Below are positions 1-6,002 of a stretch of DNA of 14,270 nucleotides, one piece after another. The notes under the pieces are model-generated. The model made no database searches, was not told the origin of the DNA, and saw only the letters and a program-made list of their open reading frames with translations. The position numbers and the translations under genes were made by a program. The stretch spans positions 1-14,270 of the forward strand of contig JAXMAM010000045.1 of NCBI GenBank assembly GCA_046350455.1, in the 5' to 3' direction. This stretch comes from CAZXGD01 sp046350455 (lineage in GTDB: Bacteria > Planctomycetota > Phycisphaerae > Phycisphaerales > SM1A02). Every line of letters starts with the position of its first letter. Position 1 is the first letter of the stretch.

Positions 1-2
1 CG

Positions 3-194
3 CAGCAGCTGGTGGGACAGGACCCCTTCACGCTGTACGAACGCCTTTGCCGCCGCACCAAGCAGCGCCAGGACCCCTGCGTGCTGGACGTCTTCATGTC
101 CATCACAGCGTTTCTTGACGGCGCGCCGCCACGTCCATGGTGGGCATTTACAGCCCCGCGGAAGCGCCTGCTGAAGCGCCAGCAGCCTGCCTAG
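3..194 (+). CDS. Cdd1-like helix-hairpin-helix protein, C-terminal part
   Basis: Only the last 63 residues are in the window; the frame is open to the left edge and ends in TAG at 192-194. The visible part reads DPFTLYERLCRRT, then QDPCVLDVF, then RPWWAFTAPRK. This pattern (LYERLC, a DPCVLD-type motif, a Trp pair before a basic tail) fits the C-terminal half of the Cdd1 'pathogenicity locus' family. These are small proteins whose N-terminal half carries a helix-hairpin-helix DNA-binding motif, and their biochemical role is unknown. The helix-hairpin-helix half lies outside the window, so the family call rests on the tail alone. The desaturase gene starts 28 bp downstream on the same strand with its own strong ribosome site, so co-transcription is possible but functional linkage is not implied. 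Confidence 0.6.
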   Translation, partial: QQLVGQDPFTLYERLCRRTKQRQDPCVLDVFMSITAFLDGAPPRPWWAFTAPRKRLLKRQQPA

Positions 195-207
195 AGTTCT
201 CCCAACC

Positions 208-215
208 AAGGAGGA
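208..215 (+). promoter_or_regulatory. Strong Shine-Dalgarno site of the desaturase gene
   Basis: The sequence AAGGAGGA ends 7 bases before the ATG at 223. It is the best match to the anti-Shine-Dalgarno sequence seen at any start in this window, and it fixes the desaturase start. Several other genes here have weak or no such site. Confidence 0.85.
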
Positions 216-222
216 CTTCCGG

Positions 223-1077
223 ATGTGCACAGATCAGGCGGCGCAACGGCTCAGAAGGACCGTGCAGTGGCGTGACTTGGTGCATATGACCGTTCCTGAA
301 CGAATCTGGGAGGCATGCCTCTCGCTTCCGTGGCTTGCGGGCTCCCTGGTGGCGTACCACGCGGGGTACATCGCACTCGGCGCTCTCTGTTCGTTCTTCT
401 TCTTCCTGACCGGTCTGCGCCAGTCGCATGGCGCGCAGCATTACTCGCTGGGCCTTCCGCGCCGCGCGCAAGACCTGATGCTCTTTGGCCTGAGCGCCAG
501 CATGCTGGCCTGCATGCACGCGCTGCAGGCTGCGCACCTCAAGCACCACCGCTGCTGCCTGGAAGACGATGACATGGAGGGCTTCACCGCTCGCCTGCCC
601 TGGTGGCGCGCCATCCTCATGGGACCTGTTTTTGTCTACCGCGTGCACGCCAGCGGCTGGCAGCTGAGCACGCCCGCCAAGCGGCGGTGGATCGCAGCAG
701 AGGCGCTGGCGATCGCCACAGTGATTGCCGTGGCGTTCGCTGTCCCAGCGCTGCATGCGCTCCGCTGGCACGTGGGCGCCATGGCTGCAGGCGAATGCCT
801 GGCTGGCTTCTTTGCTGTGTGGACTGTCCACCATGGAGGCGACGAGCACACCATCGTCACCCGTACGCAGCGCGGCCGGCTGGTCAACCTGGTCTTCTAC
901 AACATGTTCTATCACGCAGAGCATCACCTCTTTCCCATGGTGCCCACCTGCCACATGCGCGCGCTGGCCCAGCGGATTGACCAGGCCAATTCCAGCTTTG
1001 CAAACCTGCAGGTGATCAGCCTGCCCACTGCCGCCAGGCCTGGAAGAGGGCCAACGCACCATGCCCTTCCGGGCTAG
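223..1077 (+). CDS. Membrane fatty acid desaturase
   Basis: A 284-residue integral membrane protein with the three histidine boxes of the fatty acid desaturase superfamily (PF00487): H69-x3-H73 (HGAQH), H105-x2-HH (HLKHH) and H231-x2-HH (HAEHH). A further HH pair lies at 203-204 (VHHGGDEH). In this family the boxes hold a di-iron centre at the cytoplasmic face that uses O2 and electrons to introduce a double bond into an acyl chain. Hydrophobic segments lie at about 37-64, 84-100, 128-140, 156-178 and 185-200. The chain is a little shorter than common desaturases (300-350) but no box is missing. The start is fixed by the AAGGAGGA site. Substrate and regiospecificity cannot be read from the sequence. 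Related hydroxylases and ketolases share the boxes, so desaturase is the most likely but not the only reaction. Confidence 0.88.
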   Translation: MCTDQAAQRLRRTVQWRDLVHMTVPERIWEACLSLPWLAGSLVAYHAGYIALGALCSFFFFLTGLRQSHGAQHYSLGLPRRAQDLMLFGLSASMLACMHALQAAHLKHHRCCLEDDDMEGFTARLPWWRAILMGPVFVYRVHASGWQLSTPAKRRWIAAEALAIATVIAVAFAVPALHALRWHVGAMAAGECLAGFFAVWTVHHGGDEHTIVTRTQRGRLVNLVFYNMFYHAEHHLFPMVPTCHMRALAQRIDQANSSFANLQVISLPTAARPGRGPTHHALPG

Positions 1078-1090
1078 CGCCCGCGATGCC

Positions 1091-1109
1091 GTGTGGAGGC
1101 GCGCCACAC
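1091..1109 (+). promoter_or_regulatory. Hairpin over the ribosome site of the frameshifted gene
   Basis: GTGTGG (1091-1096) and CCACAC (1104-1109) form a perfect 6-bp stem with a 7-base loop. The stem takes in part of the only Shine-Dalgarno-like sequence (GGAGG, 1095-1099) upstream of the ATG at 1111. If folded, the hairpin would hide the ribosome site. The loop region also contains the 8-bp palindrome GGCGCGCC. In GC-rich DNA such stems occur by chance, so a regulatory role is only a suggestion. Confidence 0.3.
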
Positions 1110-1110
1110 C

Positions 1111-2151
1111 ATGAACCCGCCGAACATGGATTTCCCGGCTGGACCCCGGTTGCGGCGCGCGTGCTGGTGGGCGCTGGGAGGGACTGAAAGCCACGCTGGT
1201 TGCGTCCGCTGCTCTGCTCCGCGTGCTGGTCCCACCCGCGCCTGGGTTTCCGCCGCCGCGACCGTTCTTCACCATCGAGGGAATTCTGATTGTGGCCGGC
1301 TTCTGCACAGCCTTCACCCTTCCACTGTGGTGGCGCGTGCGCGTGGATCAGCGCGGCGTGTCGCGGCGCTTGCTGGGCTGGACGCTCTGGACGTGGGAAG
1401 AGCCGGAGAGCGGCATGGTGGGCAAGCGGCGCACCGTGCGCCTCGTCAATCCGTACCGCCCGCTTGCAAGGCGCAGCCTGCAACTGGGTCTGATGGCGTA
1501 CAACGATCTTCATACTGCCATGGCGGCCATCAATCAGCGCTACCGCCTGCCATCGCCTCCAACCGTTCCATCTCGCCTCACCCTTCGCCTGCAGAGGCAA
1601 GCACCAGGTCACCATGGATCACCGCGGCATCAAGGCCGCGCGCGGAAATGAAACATGCGAATGCGATGATCCCAGGTCCAGGCCAGCCATCTTCCATCGC
1701 GATGACCCGGTGCGCAGAGTTTGCAAGCCTGCTTGTGTATCTGCCGGGTTGCGCGGAGCCGCTTGCGCTTGTGGTGGATCGTAACAACAAGAATTGGAAG
1801 GGTGAAACGCCAGAGGTGGTCTCACTCTTCGTCGCAGCGCATGCCTCGGCGGGCAGCGTGCGTGAGTGCATGGTGGGAGGCCCGCCTGCGCAGGAGGATC
1901 GACGGGTGATTGACCGGAGGATGGCCCAACTGCTGAGCGAACGCCGGCAATACAACGTTATGGCGCTGGTCTTTGCGCTCATGCTTGTCTCGCTTGCGGT
2001 GTGGAGGTCCATCACCGATTCCGCCGTATCTGCGTTGATCCTGACGGCCCCAGGAATCGTCATCCTCCTGGTCCTCCACATGATCGTGCGATACACGCAC
2101 CGCACGCGCCTCACCGCGCTCCGTGCCGCTCTTGCGGAGCACCGCTCATGA
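1111..2151 (+). pseudogene. Conserved-looking membrane protein gene with three +1 frameshifts
   Basis: The protein-like sequence runs through all three plus frames. Frame 1 from ATG 1111 gives MNPPNMDFPAGPRL...CWWALGG. Near 1180-1182 it passes to frame 2 (GLKATLVAS..., FFTIEGILIVAGF, WWRVRVDQRGVSRRLLGW, up to SRLTLRL). Near 1592 it passes to frame 3 (RGKHQVTMDHRGIKAARG..., FHRDDPVR). Near 1716 it returns to frame 1 (EFASLLVYLPG to the TGA at 2151). Dropping one base at each point gives one coherent chain of about 345 residues, with a membrane segment after FFTIEG and a C-terminal pair of helices (NVMALVFALMLVSLAVW and ALILTAPGIVILLVL). Frame 1 itself stays open throughout, but between about 1180 and 1716 it encodes atypical Arg/Ala/Ser/His-rich sequence. 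I do not recognise the family. The cause may be real decay or sequencing error. The TGA overlaps the ATG of the next gene. Confidence 0.7.
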
Positions 2152-2909
2152 ACACCGCTCCCTACCTGCTAGCCTTGGAACTCCGCCCGGATCGCGTGCC
2201 AGATCCAGAGCAGTTCCCATTCAACCTGCCCATCGTGCAGGACTTGCATGTGGAGTTCACCACTCCCGTCACCTTCCTGGTGGGGGAGAACGGCTCTGGC
2301 AAGTCCACCCTCATGGAGGCCATCGCAGAATGCTGCGACCTGCCGGTGAGTGGCGGTGGCCGCAATGAACTGGGCACCAACACAGGACCACACGTTGTCA
2401 GCGAGCTGTCCCCCGCCCTGGAAGCGTCGTTCCGGCGAAAGCCCCGCGATGGGTACTTCTTCCGCGCTGAGTTCCACAGCTTCTTTGCATCGCTTCTGGA
2501 CGACCGCAAGGCAGATCCACATTTTCCAAAGGGACATGACCCCTATGCGCGCTACGGCGGCAAATCGCTCCACCAGCGCTCCCATGGCGAGGCCTTCCTT
2601 GCCATGCTCGCAGCATGGATGCAGCCAGGCATCGTGCTCATGGACGAGCCAGAATCAGCGCTCTCGCCCCAGCGGCAGCTGGCGCTGCTGGCCGGCATGG
2701 CACGCGCGGTGGCCAAGGGCGACGTGCAGATGATCATCGCCACGCACTCGCCCATCCTGCTCACCTTCCCGGGCGCCACCATCCTGAGTCTGGATGGCGC
2801 ACGCATGGAACCCATCGCCTTGGAAGCAACCAGCCACTACCGGATCACGAAGAGCATCCTGGAAGCGCCCGAGCGCTTTTGGAAGCACCTGGCGAGCCCA
2901 GAGGACTGA
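2148..2909 (+). CDS. Predicted ABC-type/AAA ATPase, COG3910-like
   Basis: A 253-residue soluble nucleotidase of the SMC/ABC-like AAA class. It shows a Walker A motif GENGSGKST (46-54) with K52, a signature-like QRSHGEAF (143-150), a Walker B motif IVLMDEPES (162-170) with D166 and E167, and an H-loop in ATHSPIL with H200. The motif YGGKSLHQ..SHGEAF followed by ALSPQRQLALL is typical of the COG3910 'predicted ATPase' group, whose cellular role is unknown. No membrane segment, permease or nuclease domain is attached, so this is not a classic transporter subunit by itself. The ATG at 2148 overlaps the stop of the frameshifted membrane gene (ATGA), with GGAG at 2136-2139. An earlier GTG at 2001 would extend it by 49 residues overlapping that gene, but this has no support. 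The coupling hints that the two products once worked together. Confidence 0.85.
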   Translation: MNTAPYLLALELRPDRVPDPEQFPFNLPIVQDLHVEFTTPVTFLVGENGSGKSTLMEAIAECCDLPVSGGGRNELGTNTGPHVVSELSPALEASFRRKPRDGYFFRAEFHSFFASLLDDRKADPHFPKGHDPYARYGGKSLHQRSHGEAFLAMLAAWMQPGIVLMDEPESALSPQRQLALLAGMARAVAKGDVQMIIATHSPILLTFPGATILSLDGARMEPIALEATSHYRITKSILEAPERFWKHLASPED

Positions 2910-2946
2910 CCGTGCCCTGGGCCCTGATCCATCACCGTGGCTCATC

Positions 2947-3282
2947 ATGAAGCAGCGCCAAGCCGAACACCCACGCTCTCTAGCGCCTCAGGAAGTGGCC
3001 TCTCCACGCCCTGCCGTGCGCCTGCTCTCCACGCTGCTCCTCCTTTCCGCCATGGTCTCCATCGTGTACGGCTTCATCGGCCTCGTGGTGCGGGACACGC
3101 TTCCCCACATCCACGCGCTCATCGGCTTCTGCTGCGGACTTGGATCGATCGCAGCATGCAGCTTCGCGGCCAAGATCGACCGCCGACAGGATCGAGCCGC
3201 CCTGGTCATTGGCGCGTTCGCACTTCTTCTCTGCGTGATCACCCTGCAGTTTGCGCCCGAGTTCTATCGCAGGATGCAATGA
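2947..3282 (+). CDS. Small three-helix membrane protein, unknown function
   Basis: 111 residues. A polar N-terminus of about 22 residues is followed by three hydrophobic segments at about 25-48, 56-76 and 84-101, with a basic loop AKIDRRQDR between the second and third and a short tail ending EFYRRMQ. No motif was recognised. The ATG at 2947 is the only usual start in the non-overlapping part of the frame, but no clear Shine-Dalgarno sequence precedes it. It lies 37 bp after the ATPase gene on the same strand and may be the last gene of that unit. The coding call rests on its hydrophobic pattern, its position and the hairpin that follows its stop. Confidence 0.65.
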   Translation: MKQRQAEHPRSLAPQEVASPRPAVRLLSTLLLLSAMVSIVYGFIGLVVRDTLPHIHALIGFCCGLGSIAACSFAAKIDRRQDRAALVIGAFALLLCVITLQFAPEFYRRMQ

Positions 3283-3290
3283 CCCTCCAA

Positions 3291-3331
3291 CAACAACGCC
3301 GCCGCCCCGTGAGGAGCGGCGGCGTGAGTTG
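3291..3331. terminator. GC-rich hairpin between convergent genes, possible bidirectional terminator
   Basis: CGCCGCCGC (3297-3305) and GCGGCGGCG (3316-3324) form a perfect 9-bp stem with a 10-base loop. CAAC at 3291-3294 and GTTG at 3328-3331 could add a weaker outer pairing. It sits between the stop of a plus-strand gene (3282) and the stop of a minus-strand gene (3359), the usual place for a shared terminator. There is no U-tract on the plus strand. On the minus strand the stem is followed by GTTGTTGG, only moderately U-rich. It is therefore a candidate and not a textbook rho-independent terminator. Confidence 0.55.
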
Positions 3332-3358
3332 AAACATGGTGCCGTGGCCAGCGCGCGG

Positions 3359-4039
3359 TTAGGCGCGACGACGACGGGAAGCCACCAGGCCAGCTGCGCC
3401 CAGGAGGGCCAGCGCGCCAGGACCAGGAACCTCGATGATCAGGTCCTGGTAGCTGCCGTTGCCCAGACCCAGGATGCTGGCCTGCGGGCCGTTCAGGTTG
3501 GCCGCAGCGCCGAACAGGAAGTCCAGGTAGTTCTGCGTGGCCACGTTGATGGAGCTGTTCAGCACCAGGTTGCCAGAGCCCAGGCCCAGGCTGGCCAGCG
3601 TGCCGTCAAAGTCATCCGACACCTTCCAGATGGCCAGCGCGAACGCGCCGCAGAAGTCGTTGTCGTTGCTGTACTGCGCGCCACCGGCAGCGAAGTACAT
3701 GCGAGCGATGGCCTCAGCGCGTGCCGAGCCCATGCCAGCGCCTGGCGTTGGCAGGTCCGCCACGCTGGAGATGGTGTAGGTCTGCGCGCCGCCACCGATC
3801 TGGATGTTCTGGGAGATCTCCGTGCAGTAGGAGATCCAGCTGCCATCCAGGTTTAGGCCGGAGCTGTTGCTGATGGTGATGCCGATCTGGCCAGCAATCA
3901 CGTTCTCCGTGTTGCCGTACTCCGTGACGTTAAACGTCTGGCCGGGGCCAATGAATGCACCGTAGACGTCCACGGTGTCAGCGCTGGCCACCGCAGTGAA
4001 TGTGAGAGCGGCAGCAGCAAGGAACTTCAAATTGCGCAT
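3359..4039 (-). CDS. Secreted PEP-CTERM-like protein with a TQXA-like core
   Basis: 226 residues. Residues 1-20 form a signal peptide (MRNLKFLAAAALTF...VASA). The C-terminus has the tripartite layout of PEP-CTERM-type sorting signals in the Phycisphaerae variant: VPGPG (204-208), a hydrophobic helix ALALLGAAGLVA and the basic end SRRRRA. In this family the tail is recognised by an exosortase-type enzyme at the inner membrane, but none is encoded in the window. The middle contains WISYCTEISQNIQ (68-80), YTI (88-90), ARAEAIARMYF (106-116) and FCGAFALAIWKV (129-140). This layout resembles the TQXA/thioester-like cores found in some PEP-CTERM proteins. The usual Gln of the second motif is Ala134 here, so a Cys-Gln thioester is unlikely, and C72 and C130 might instead form a disulfide. 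A weak GAAAGAAG site precedes the ATG. Confidence 0.8.
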   Translation of the reverse strand: MRNLKFLAAAALTFTAVASADTVDVYGAFIGPGQTFNVTEYGNTENVIAGQIGITISNSSGLNLDGSWISYCTEISQNIQIGGGAQTYTISSVADLPTPGAGMGSARAEAIARMYFAAGGAQYSNDNDFCGAFALAIWKVSDDFDGTLASLGLGSGNLVLNSSINVATQNYLDFLFGAAANLNGPQASILGLGNGSYQDLIIEVPGPGALALLGAAGLVASRRRRA

Positions 4040-4327
4040 GGTCTTCTTTCCCGTAGTAAAGGGCTACGGATCATGGAGGGATCAATGGGGGGCACAGGCC
4101 GGCCGACAAACTGACGGCCACAACCAAGCCTTGCCACCCGGCAAACAGATTGACCCTTTGCCCACCCGCCAGGCGGCCGAAGGGATCGGCGCCCAGTCCG
4201 GCAAGTCTCGCATGGAACGCGTGCAGGTGGAGGGCGAACTGCCAAAACAAGCCCAAACACAACACTCTTGCACTCGTTTTCTGTGGTTATAGGTGCCAGT
4301 TTGGAAAGCGGAACTACATTCCGCACC
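4040..4327. other. Divergent intergenic region, 288 bp
   Basis: This stretch lies between the starts of a minus-strand secreted protein and a plus-strand lipoprotein, so it should hold both promoters. Toward the plus gene I see TTGCAC (4268-4273) and TATAGG (4288-4293), but the 14-base spacer is too short for a normal sigma-70 promoter. Toward the minus gene, TTGTCG (4109-4104) with a 17-base gap to ATTGAT (4086-4081) is a weak possibility. Other items are the palindrome GGCCGGCC (4097-4104) and a small inverted repeat TTGCC/GGCAA (4131-4144). I find no convincing gene here on either strand. Confidence 0.5.
4051..4069 (-). promoter_or_regulatory. Inverted repeat in the 5' leader of the PEP-CTERM-like gene
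   Basis: CCGTAG (4051-4056) and CTACGG (4064-4069) are perfect inverted repeats separated by 7 bases. They end 11 bases before the minus-strand start codon at 4039. On that strand the repeat is followed directly by GAAAGAAG, the likely ribosome site. It could be a hairpin in the mRNA leader that affects stability or ribosome entry, or a small operator. No family of such elements is recognised. Confidence 0.35.
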
Positions 4328-4792
4328 GTGGACACCGCCCCTTTGCCGCGCATCCAACATCACGCCTCCCGTTCCAGGTCCAGCGCCTGCACTTCTGCTG
4401 CTGTGGCGCTGCTGCTGACGTGCGCGCTGGGCGCCTGCACCAACACGCCCGATCTGGCGGGCACGTGGGCGCCGGAACATGCCACCCTTGGCGGCACCGA
4501 GCTTCCCGTGACAGCCTTTGATGGCGCCACACTCAAGCTGACCGACCAGACCTACGACTTCAAGGGCGACGTGGGCACGTACTCCTTGGTGCCAGGCACG
4601 CACCCGCCACAGATGGATATCAAGGGAACGCAGGGGCCCAACGCCGGGCGCACGATTCCAGCCATCTATGAACTGCATGGCGATGCGCTCTCCATCTGCT
4701 ACCAGCTGGATGCAGCCGGCGCGCGCCCGACCACCTTTGCAGCACCCAAGTCCACCAAGATCTTTCTGGTGGAGTACAAGCGCGTGAAGTAG
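4328..4792 (+). CDS. Lipoprotein with TIGR03067 (planctomycete paralogous) domain
   Basis: The frame encodes a type II signal peptide with the hydrophobic core AAVALLLTCALGAC. The lipobox LGAC puts the lipidated cysteine at codon 4436-4438, which predicts a membrane-anchored lipoprotein. The mature part begins TNTPDLAGTWAPE and carries the features of the TIGR03067 domain: GTYSLVPGTHPPQMDI, GPNAGRTIPAIYEL, GDALSICYQL, then RPTTFAAP. The role of this domain is unknown, but it is greatly expanded in planctomycetes. The start is uncertain. GTG 4328 (154 residues, Cys37) is chosen because it gives a sensible signal peptide; TTG 4343 is also possible, while TTG 4268 or GTG 4283 would give an over-long leader. 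No good Shine-Dalgarno site supports any of them. The VOC gene follows 16 bp downstream and is probably co-transcribed. Confidence 0.8.
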   Translation: MDTAPLPRIQHHASRSRSSACTSAAVALLLTCALGACTNTPDLAGTWAPEHATLGGTELPVTAFDGATLKLTDQTYDFKGDVGTYSLVPGTHPPQMDIKGTQGPNAGRTIPAIYELHGDALSICYQLDAAGARPTTFAAPKSTKIFLVEYKRVK

Positions 4793-4808
4793 TTCACAGG
4801 AGCACCCC

Positions 4809-5195
4809 ATGCAGCGCGTCACCGGCATCGGCGGAGTCTTCTTCAAGGCCAAGGACCCAAAGGCCCTGGGGGCGTGGTACCAGAACCACCTGGGCGTGCC
4901 AATCGAGGCCTGGGGCGGCGCTGTCTTTCAGTGGAACAACCCAGGCACACCTGCAGGCACTGGCTCCACGGTGTGGTGCCCCTTCTCCGCTGAGACCAAG
5001 TACTTCCAGCCCAGCACTGCGCCATTCATGGTGAACTTCCGTGTGCAGGACGTCCGCGCCCTGGTGGCCATCCTCAAGGAAGAGGGCTGCGCCGTGGACG
5101 ACCGCGTGGAGACCACCGAACAGGGGACCTTTGCCTGGGTGATGGACCCAGAAGGAAATCGCGTGGAACTCTGGCAGCCAGCAGCGGGAATGTGA
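4809..5195 (+). CDS. VOC (glyoxalase/bleomycin-resistance fold) family protein
   Basis: 128 residues, the usual size for a single-chain vicinal oxygen chelate protein with two beta-alpha-beta-beta-beta units. The first unit starts VTGIGGVFFKAKDPKALGAWYQNHLG (4-29), where the DPKAL..WY..HLG pattern is typical. The second has FMVNFRVQDVRALVAILKEEG (73-93) and ends in DPEGNRVELWQP (113-124), where E120 sits at the family's usual C-terminal metal-ligand position. Members include glyoxalase I, dioxygenases and antibiotic-binding proteins. Nothing here identifies the substrate, and the normal first metal ligand is not obvious. CAGGAG at 4797-4802 supports the ATG at 4809. There is no signal peptide, so it is cytoplasmic, unlike its two exported neighbours. 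Confidence 0.85.
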   Translation: MQRVTGIGGVFFKAKDPKALGAWYQNHLGVPIEAWGGAVFQWNNPGTPAGTGSTVWCPFSAETKYFQPSTAPFMVNFRVQDVRALVAILKEEGCAVDDRVETTEQGTFAWVMDPEGNRVELWQPAAGM

Positions 5196-5245
5196 TTGCT
5201 CTTTGCTCCACGCGCGCTACGTTTGCCTTTGGACACCCTCCCCCC

Positions 5246-6001
5246 ATGCGCCCCACCACCGCCCTTCTGTCCTGCCTTGCTGCTGCCGTCCCAGCGCTGC
5301 CGTGCGCTGCTGCCTTGGTGGTGCCTGGCCCATGCACCTTTGGAGCCACCTACTCCGCCTACGGTCCGCAAGGCGGCGCTGACGCTGCGTGGGTGACATC
5401 GGGCGCGCTGAACCCCGACCCCATCCTTGCGCCTGGTCAGGTCGGCACCAGCACCTGGCAGACCACCAGCGTTGGAGTGAGCTACTCCCTGAACCTGAGC
5501 GCCTGGTACAACGTGGCATCATCTGCAGATCAGTGCGTGGTCACGGGCAGCCTCACGCTCCTCTGCCAGGTGAGCAATCCAACCAGCGTGCCTGCGTGGC
5601 TGAACGCCAACGTCTACTTCACGCTGCCGCTGGAATTGACGCAGGCGTGCGCCTACACCTCCACCTTCTGGACCACCGAGGCCGCACCCGCACTTGGCGA
5701 GGCCGGCTACTACGCGTGGTCAGACCTGGCAAACTCTGGCTCTGGCACAGGCGACCTGCTGCCACTGTTTGGCGCGTCCGGAGAGGTTCCTGCCATGAAC
5801 ACCAGCATGGGCATGGGGTTCGGACTGAATAACGCGGGCATCACCATGGGGGACACTGGCGCTGTGGCAGTCAACATCAGCTTTGAGCTGGTGCTCACGG
5901 TGCCAGCACCAGGCGTGGCCGCGCCTGCACTTCTCATGGCCGCTGCCTGGTCCGCGCGCCGCCGCACGGGCGGCCGCCGCAGCCGCCAGCCCAGCGACTG
6001 A
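5246..6001 (+). CDS. Secreted PEP-CTERM-like protein, unknown function
   Basis: 251 residues from the ATG at 5246. The start MRPTTALLSCLAAAVPALPCAAA is a signal peptide. The body is rich in Ser, Thr, Ala, Gly and aromatic residues (GVSYSLNLSAWYNVASSADQ, LTLLCQVSNP, NVYFTLPLELTQAC) and looks like a beta-rich exported domain. Five cysteines in the mature part could form disulfides. The end has VPAPG (219-223), a short hydrophobic stretch VAAPALLMAAAW and ARRR. This resembles a PEP-CTERM-like signal but with an added basic tail TGGRRSRQPSD after the usual end. A GTG at 5192 overlapping the VOC stop would add 18 residues before the signal peptide and is less likely. No Shine-Dalgarno site precedes the ATG. 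A weak promoter-like TTGCTC (5196-5201) / TACGTT (5218-5223) pair is possible. The stop is one base from the stop of the convergent aminopeptidase gene. Confidence 0.72.
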   Translation: MRPTTALLSCLAAAVPALPCAAALVVPGPCTFGATYSAYGPQGGADAAWVTSGALNPDPILAPGQVGTSTWQTTSVGVSYSLNLSAWYNVASSADQCVVTGSLTLLCQVSNPTSVPAWLNANVYFTLPLELTQACAYTSTFWTTEAAPALGEAGYYAWSDLANSGSGTGDLLPLFGASGEVPAMNTSMGMGFGLNNAGITMGDTGAVAVNISFELVLTVPAPGVAAPALLMAAAWSARRRTGGRRSRQPSD

Positions 6002-6002
6002 A

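Noticed and set aside
148..1317. A 389-codon open frame on the minus strand opposite the desaturase gene.
   Set aside because: The plus strand holds all three desaturase histidine boxes and a strong ribosome site. The antisense product has shadow-like composition.
1576..1720. Programmed ribosomal frameshifting as the explanation for the frame changes.
   Set aside because: Three +1 changes at unrelated sites without slippery heptamers, shared stops or pseudoknot-like signals fit mutation or sequencing error better.
4082..4852. A 256-codon minus-strand frame across the divergent intergenic region and the lipoprotein gene.
   Set aside because: It runs antisense to a clear lipobox and TIGR03067 domain, and it has no recognisable motif of its own.
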